Positions 59,521 to 64,000 of a stretch of DNA of 64,000 nucleotides are shown here, piece by piece. Made by a program: the position numbers and the translations under genes. The stretch lies in the NCBI GenBank assembly GCA_963682175.1, contig OY821775.1, positions 1,550,001 to 1,614,000 on the forward strand, read 5' to 3'. Below the pieces are notes generated by a model, which worked only from the letters and a program-made list of their open reading frames with translations, was not told where the DNA came from and did no database searches. Source of the DNA: Triglochin maritima. Its lineage: Eukaryota; Streptophyta; Magnoliopsida; Alismatales; Juncaginaceae. How positions within the stretch are numbered: the stretch's first letter is position 1; each line of letters begins with the position of its first letter.

Positions 59521-59950
59521 CGGTTGGGGCATTCATTGGGCCCGAGGCGGATTTGCATTGCATGTGCATTCATGGCTTTTCGTATTTATTTCTGTATATG
59601 TTAGGAGATGTTGGCATACGGGGTTCCTTGCGGGAACTCAGGCAGATTTTATGTTGCATTTTCAGGTAGCAGGCAGTCTTAGGTTGGTGGTGACCGAGGG
59701 GAGTGCCTCCGGGATCGGGTCCTGTTCTTCCGATCTTTTTGTAGAGGTAGTGATTACAGTAGCGATGTAGTAGTTATGTATTAGTTGTAATCACTCTTTT
59801 GACAACTCTGTATTATGACTTCCACGTGGAGATATTTTATATATTATTATGTTGACTTTTCTAGTAACGTGCCCGTGTTGACCGTTGACGGTCGTATGTT
59901 GTATGTTTAATTTTGAAATTTTTCTTCCGCTGTTTCGGGACGTTACAACT

Positions 59951-59963
59951 TGGTATCAGAGCC
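59951..59963 (+). promoter_or_regulatory. Primer-binding site, initiator tRNA-Met
   Basis: TGGTATCAGAGCC begins three bases after the 5' LTR end and is the standard complement of the 3' end of plant initiator tRNA-Met. Confidence 0.95.
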
Positions 59964-60076
59964 TTGATTTCGGCGTACTATCCCAAAGAAACCACCATCG
60001 AGTTAGGATTAGAGTCTAGAGGTCCATGGCATGCATTCATAATCATTCTGACGTGAGTTCTTTGTTCTGTAGAGCG

Positions 60077-61750
60077 ATGCCTCCGAGACGGGTTGTGCCT
60101 GCGGTCGAGACTCGCGATTCGAGTGAGACTGGGAGAGAGGAGGCCCGGGAGGCAGAGCGCAGAGTCCTGTTCGATACCGTGGAGCGGTTGAGCGGGATGT
60201 TGGAGCGCCAGGCAGCGCAGAGTGCGCAGGCGGGGGCCGGTGCGATGCACGACCGGTTCATGAGGCAGCACCCACCGACTTTCACTGGGCAGGTGGATGC
60301 AGAGGCAGCTGAGGAGTGGATCTTCACTATGCAGACGATCTTCAGGGCTATCGACTGCACTCCGGAGAAGAAGGTGGATCTGGCCACCTACGTGCTGAGA
60401 GGAGCGGCAGCGAACTGGTGGAGGTCGACTGCTGCTGTTGTTTTCACTTGTCGTGAGGATGTGTCGTGGGAGGAGTTCGTTGAGGAGTTCAACGAGCAGT
60501 ACTTCCCGGAGCACGTGCGAGACAGGAAGAGAGAGGAGTTCCTGGCTCTGGAGCAGAGTAGCATGACCCTGGAGGAGTACATTGGGAAGTTTAACGCCCT
60601 TGAGCATTACTGTCCGGAGATCTTTGTCACTCAGGCGCAGAGGTCGATGAAGTTTGTCAGGGGGCTCCGGAAGCAGCTGAGGACCCGAGTGCTGTCGAGC
60701 ATGCCGCGCACCTTGGCGGATGCTGTGAGGAGCGCCACTATCATGGAGAGGGACTATCGGGAGAATTACCAGGATGAGAGGAGGCCGGTCGGGAGATCCT
60801 CAGGGAGGCCAGGAGGGCAGAGTTCGGGGAATTCGGGCAAGAGGCCCCGGTTCGAGGCAGTTGGGGCGCCGCAGCCAGAGGCGTGCAGGAGCTGTGGCAG
60901 AGTGCATACTGGGTGCTGTTTTTGGCCGGGTGCTTGTCATGGTTGTGGCCAGCTGGGCCACTTCGTCAGGAATTGCCCTAGCAAGGGCGCTGGACCGAGC
61001 AGACCTCCAGGACTTCCGATTGCCAGTGGAGGCGGAGCTAGGAGACCCGCAGCACCTCAGCAGGGTCAGCGCACTGGACGAGTCTTCACTATCCAGGCGG
61101 AGGAGGCGAGGGACGCCAGCACTGTCGTGGAAGGTACACTTCTTGTGGCAGGTTTAGAGGCTAGAGTGCTTTTTGACTGTGGCGCGACACACTCGTTCAT
61201 CTCGGAGCGATTTGCAGGAGTGTTGGGCCGTACCCTTGCGATGTTGACTGCCACTTTGGAAGTCAGCACACCCCTGGGTCTGGTGGGCACTGTGGGGAGC
61301 TTCATCCCCGGCGCCACGATTGTTTCGGGAGACCAAGATTTTCCGGCAGATCTGGTCTTGCTACCGATGGAGGACTTCGACGTTATTCTTGGGATGGATT
61401 GGCTGTCCCGACATGACGTGCGTGTCCTTTGCCGTGAGAAGGAGATTCTGATCCCGAGGAAGGGGTTGCCTGATATCATGATTAGAGGAGTCAGGAACAG
61501 AGGAGGCCGCATTGTGGTGTCAGCTTTGAGGGCTCAGAAGTTGATGCAGCAGGGTTGTAGAGCATTCCTAGCGACGCTGGTTGCTCCAGAGGCTGAGTCA
61601 CTGAGGTTGGACGAGATAGATGTGGTGCGGGAGTTTACAGAGGTTGTATGCTGTAGATTTTTGGTTTGTTTCTGGTATGTTGTTGCTTTTCTACTTCCTG
61701 CATGTTTCATCTTTTGGATAATGTTTGGAAGACCTGAAGCTTCATGGTAG
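60077..61750 (+). CDS. Gypsy gag-protease polyprotein, truncated before reverse transcriptase
   Basis: Open frame of 557 aa from MPPRRVVPAVETRD; an upstream in-frame Met at 60026 is also possible. The retrotransposon gag domain (about residues 70-170) has FTGQVDAEAAEEWI, LRGAAANWWRS, EFNEQYFPEHVRDRKREEFL and KFVRGLRKQLRTRV. A CCHC zinc knuckle follows (CHGCGQLGHFVRNC), then an aspartic protease with FDCGATHSFIS and ILGMDWLSRHD. The active-site triad reads DCG where DSG or DTG is usual; this is seen sporadically in plant Gypsy proteins, and activity cannot be judged. After EIDVVREFTEV the pol sequence ends abruptly and about 30 unrelated hydrophobic residues lead to the stop. Gag should assemble virus-like particles around element RNA in the cytoplasm. 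Confidence 0.93.
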   Translation: MPPRRVVPAVETRDSSETGREEAREAERRVLFDTVERLSGMLERQAAQSAQAGAGAMHDRFMRQHPPTFTGQVDAEAAEEWIFTMQTIFRAIDCTPEKKVDLATYVLRGAAANWWRSTAAVVFTCREDVSWEEFVEEFNEQYFPEHVRDRKREEFLALEQSSMTLEEYIGKFNALEHYCPEIFVTQAQRSMKFVRGLRKQLRTRVLSSMPRTLADAVRSATIMERDYRENYQDERRPVGRSSGRPGGQSSGNSGKRPRFEAVGAPQPEACRSCGRVHTGCCFWPGACHGCGQLGHFVRNCPSKGAGPSRPPGLPIASGGGARRPAAPQQGQRTGRVFTIQAEEARDASTVVEGTLLVAGLEARVLFDCGATHSFISERFAGVLGRTLAMLTATLEVSTPLGLVGTVGSFIPGATIVSGDQDFPADLVLLPMEDFDVILGMDWLSRHDVRVLCREKEILIPRKGLPDIMIRGVRNRGGRIVVSALRAQKLMQQGCRAFLATLVAPEAESLRLDEIDVVREFTEVVCCRFLVCFWYVVAFLLPACFIFWIMFGRPEASW

Positions 61751-61775
61751 TGGGTTGCTTTGAATTTCGAGGGCG

Positions 61776-61798
61776 AAATTCTTTTAAGGATGGTGGAT
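61776..61798 (+). promoter_or_regulatory. Polypurine-tract region
   Basis: GGGCGAAATTCTTTTAAGGATGGTGGAT directly precedes the 3' LTR. The upstream TTTCGAGGGCGAAATTCTTT is the usual Gypsy context. The tract itself has T interruptions and is weaker than the G-run typical of relatives. Confidence 0.7.
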
Positions 61799-64000
61799 TG
61801 TAAAATCCCAAACCTTGATTAGTACCTAATAAGAGTTTAGGTGGGGCTAATTGGGGTTTGACTTAGAGGTGAGGTGAAGTGATGGGGTATGTGGTGGAAG
61901 GATGGTGCAAGTATGGTGACCCCTGCTTGTGTTGGCTTGGTTGGGGTTTTGTTGGAGGAAACCCACGACTCACATACCACAACTCCACATTCCTCTCCAA
62001 CTCCCCCTTATTTCAATCTCTCTCTCCCTCCTTTCCATTCCTGAGCTCCGGTGAGCAGGGTTGGTTACTGGCAAGGCGGGTGTACGGTTGCGGCGTGGAT
62101 AAAGTGGACATGCGCGACTTCGAGGCAAAGACCGACGACGTGGTGGTTGCTGGAGGAGGTCGCTGACGTTGATAAGAGCTCCGACGATTTCCGGCTCGCG
62201 ACGAAAGGTATGCCGCAACCTTTAGGTGTTGGGTATTGTGTGGTCGTGTTGCGTTTCCGATGACCGGTGGGAGGAGAGCTCTCCGGTCGGCTGGGGTTCT
62301 GCAAGACTAGGGTGGTGTGTAGCCCACCAAGTCTTGGAGAGGGGAAGGATTTTGGATTCTACTCATGCATGTGCACTGTTACGTATTGATTCATGCCACA
62401 ACTTGTTCATAACCATGCTTTGATTTAAACAAATTGTGATGAATTGTGATAGTTATGCCCATGTTGCCTTCACTGTTGTTGCACTTCATTTGTTGCATGT
62501 TACCTGGCCTTTTTAGTTGCACGTCTATAGTGGACTTCAAGCATCATTGTCAAGTGGACTAGTCTAATGAGGTAGCATCATGTATAAGTATGAATAGTCA
62601 CAAGGTACTTGTCCTTATATTTAATGTTGACTTCAACATGCCACTTGTTTAGTCATACTAATAGATTCTCATGCCATTTTAGATTCACACCTTGCATACC
62701 CCATGATTTGTGATAATTCTTGATCATTAGCATCCTGGTAGCCGTAGATTACTACATGGATCATGTATACATGCTATATTCACTCATGTATGGTTTATGA
62801 CAAACATTGCTTAGGATTGTGTCCATCTCTATTGTATGCATGGTAGCGAGAGGCTTACAATGTGGTAATAAGCATAGCATTCATTAGAGTAATGTAATTA
62901 GGTGAGTTGGTGTGACTTGCCATTCCTTCTCATGTACTTGTGTGCATACTTTGATTATTGATCAGGTGATAATCACAATATCTTTATACATGATATTTTG
63001 GTTGTGTTTTGTATGCTTCCATTTTAGTGACCTTGGGAGGACTTTTAAATAGCTCGCATGCCATGTTGATTACGTGTGGATACATCTGAAGGAGGCGCGA
63101 GAGGTGGAGCTTCGACGAACTCCAGGGATCACAAGAAGAAGGTATGCCAAGTCTTCATAGTAACTCCCCAAGAGGTGTGGGAGTGTAGGGGGCGGCGTTG
63201 GTGCCGTTTCCCCGGCGAAAATCCCACTGAACCAAGGTTGAAAACGACTGGTTCGGTCGACCGTTGTGTGTCTCGGTCGACCGAACATCGTCTAAATGAT
63301 GCCTGTTCAGTGCGATATTGTAGTGTTTCGGTCGACCGTGTGAGGTTCGGTCGACCGATATTTTATAAAAATAACTTGCTGCCCGAAAACGGTCGAACGA
63401 CGTCTGTGTGACGGTCGACCGTTTATGCCAAATTTTAGCGGGAATATTTTATAAGGGTTATATTAGTCCGGTCGACCGGTGGTTGTTCGGTCGACCGATC
63501 CCAGTAGATAGGGTAGACAGACCTTCGGCCGACCGAGTGTGTGTCTCGGTCGACCGAACTGCGCAAGGTCGGTCAAGAGCGTTGACCATCTAAACGGTCG
63601 ACCGCTCTGGATCCGGTCGACCGACCGCGTGCAGATTTCCTGTAGTGAAGTGCCTGTTGATCCGGTCGACCGGAAGAGTTTCGGTCGACCGAATGCAGTG
63701 GGCAGGATTCATGCAGTTTTCCTTATCGGTTGAACGGACCCTGGTTCGACCGACAGGATATATATGTATATAAAACGTATAGCGTAGACCTTCCAAACGG
63801 TCGACCGCTAGATTTGACCTTGTTCGACTGGTGGGTCGAATTATCTTTCCTTGGTGGATTTATCCACATGCGTGACGTCGAGCAGAGGCGACTACCGGCT
63901 GCCGAGCCCACGGTCGATCACCGGACCTCGGAGCTACGGATTTCACCTACGACGAGAGCGTATTTTTCTGTTGGACCCCTCGTGGATGCCTGTGCGGCAG
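61799..64000 (+). repeat. 3' LTR of the Gypsy element, cut by the window edge
   Basis: Identical to 57073-59274 by eye except at 62702 (C for A). From the 5' LTR length its end is expected near 64673. Confidence 0.93.

Larger units (their letters stand above)
57073..59947 (+). repeat. 5' LTR of the Gypsy element
   Basis: TGTAAAATCCC..GGGACGTTACA, 2,875 bp. It contains thirteen exact CGGTCGACCG palindromes (58528-59081), a 79-bp tandem duplication (about 59365-59520) and the stem-loop module at 59611-59670. Confidence 0.93.
57073..64000 (+). mobile_element. Ty3/Gypsy-type retrotransposon, gag-protease only, very young; runs off the window
   Basis: 5' LTR 57073-59947, primer-binding site, one gag-protease ORF, a degenerate polypurine region and the 3' LTR from 61799. 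The two LTRs keep a constant offset of 4,726 bp over the 2.2 kb visible. I noticed only one substitution (57976 A, 62702 C), so insertion is recent. Reverse transcriptase, RNase H and integrase are entirely missing: the ORF stops resembling Gypsy pol right after VVREFTEV, and 3' leader-like sequence follows. It must use enzymes from a full-length relative. Long LTRs, the gag type and the Met primer site suggest the Tekay/Del chromovirus lineage, but without integrase this is inference. Confidence 0.92.

Overview
The window is nuclear DNA from a flowering plant, almost certainly a eudicot. The evidence is spliced genes with plant GT-AG introns, plant-specific families (R2R3-MYB, IQD, IQM, CYP711A/MAX1, LOG, NDR1/HIN1-like), and dense plant transposons (Ty3/Gypsy with 2-3 kb LTRs, Ty1/Copia, PIF/Harbinger, Mutator-like and hAT-like MITEs). 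I cannot name the species. I saw no tRNA, rRNA, CRISPR or bacterial-type operon.

Layout. 1-3.4 kb: a decayed plant-mobile-domain (PMD) gene on the minus strand, flanked on both sides by GC-rich arrays of short palindromes. 3.4-8.0 kb: a deleted PIF/Harbinger transposon split by a 2-kb solo LTR. 8.5-9.2 kb: two small MITEs. 12.7 kb: an intact NHL/LEA_2 membrane-protein gene (+). 15.2-16.9 kb: a three-exon R2R3-MYB gene (-). 17.7 kb: a 56-bp near-perfect palindrome. 19.7-21.9 kb: nuclear gene for mitochondrial ribosomal protein bL34m (-). 22.6-32 kb: transposons only, including a solo LTR nested in another solo LTR and two long-inverted-repeat MITEs. 34.6-37.1 kb: a nine-coding-exon IQM calmodulin-binding gene (+). 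37.5-43.1 kb: a complete but degenerate Ty1/Copia element (-). 44.8-47.0 kb: an IQD gene (+). 47.9-50.6 kb: a five-exon CYP711A (MAX1-type) P450 gene (-), predicted to act in strigolactone biosynthesis. 52.0-52.8 kb: a Harbinger MITE related to the element at 3.4 kb. 53.6-55.7 kb: a Gypsy-type solo LTR. 56.0-56.7 kb: the 3' exons of a LONELY GUY (LOG) cytokinin-activating enzyme gene (-). 57.07 kb to the end: a very young Gypsy-type retrotransposon that kept gag-protease but lacks RT, RNase H and integrase. It has both LTRs, the second running off the window, and sits where the 5' exons of LOG should be.

The host genes form no operon or evident cluster. MAX1 (strigolactone) and LOG (cytokinin) both belong to branching-hormone pathways and lie about 5.4 kb apart, but nothing in the sequence shows co-regulation. 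The most unusual signal is in the LTRs: clusters of the 10-bp palindrome CGGTCGACCG and of variants that remain palindromic. They occur in at least two unrelated LTR families. The Gypsy-type LTRs also share a small stem-loop module with compensatory changes.
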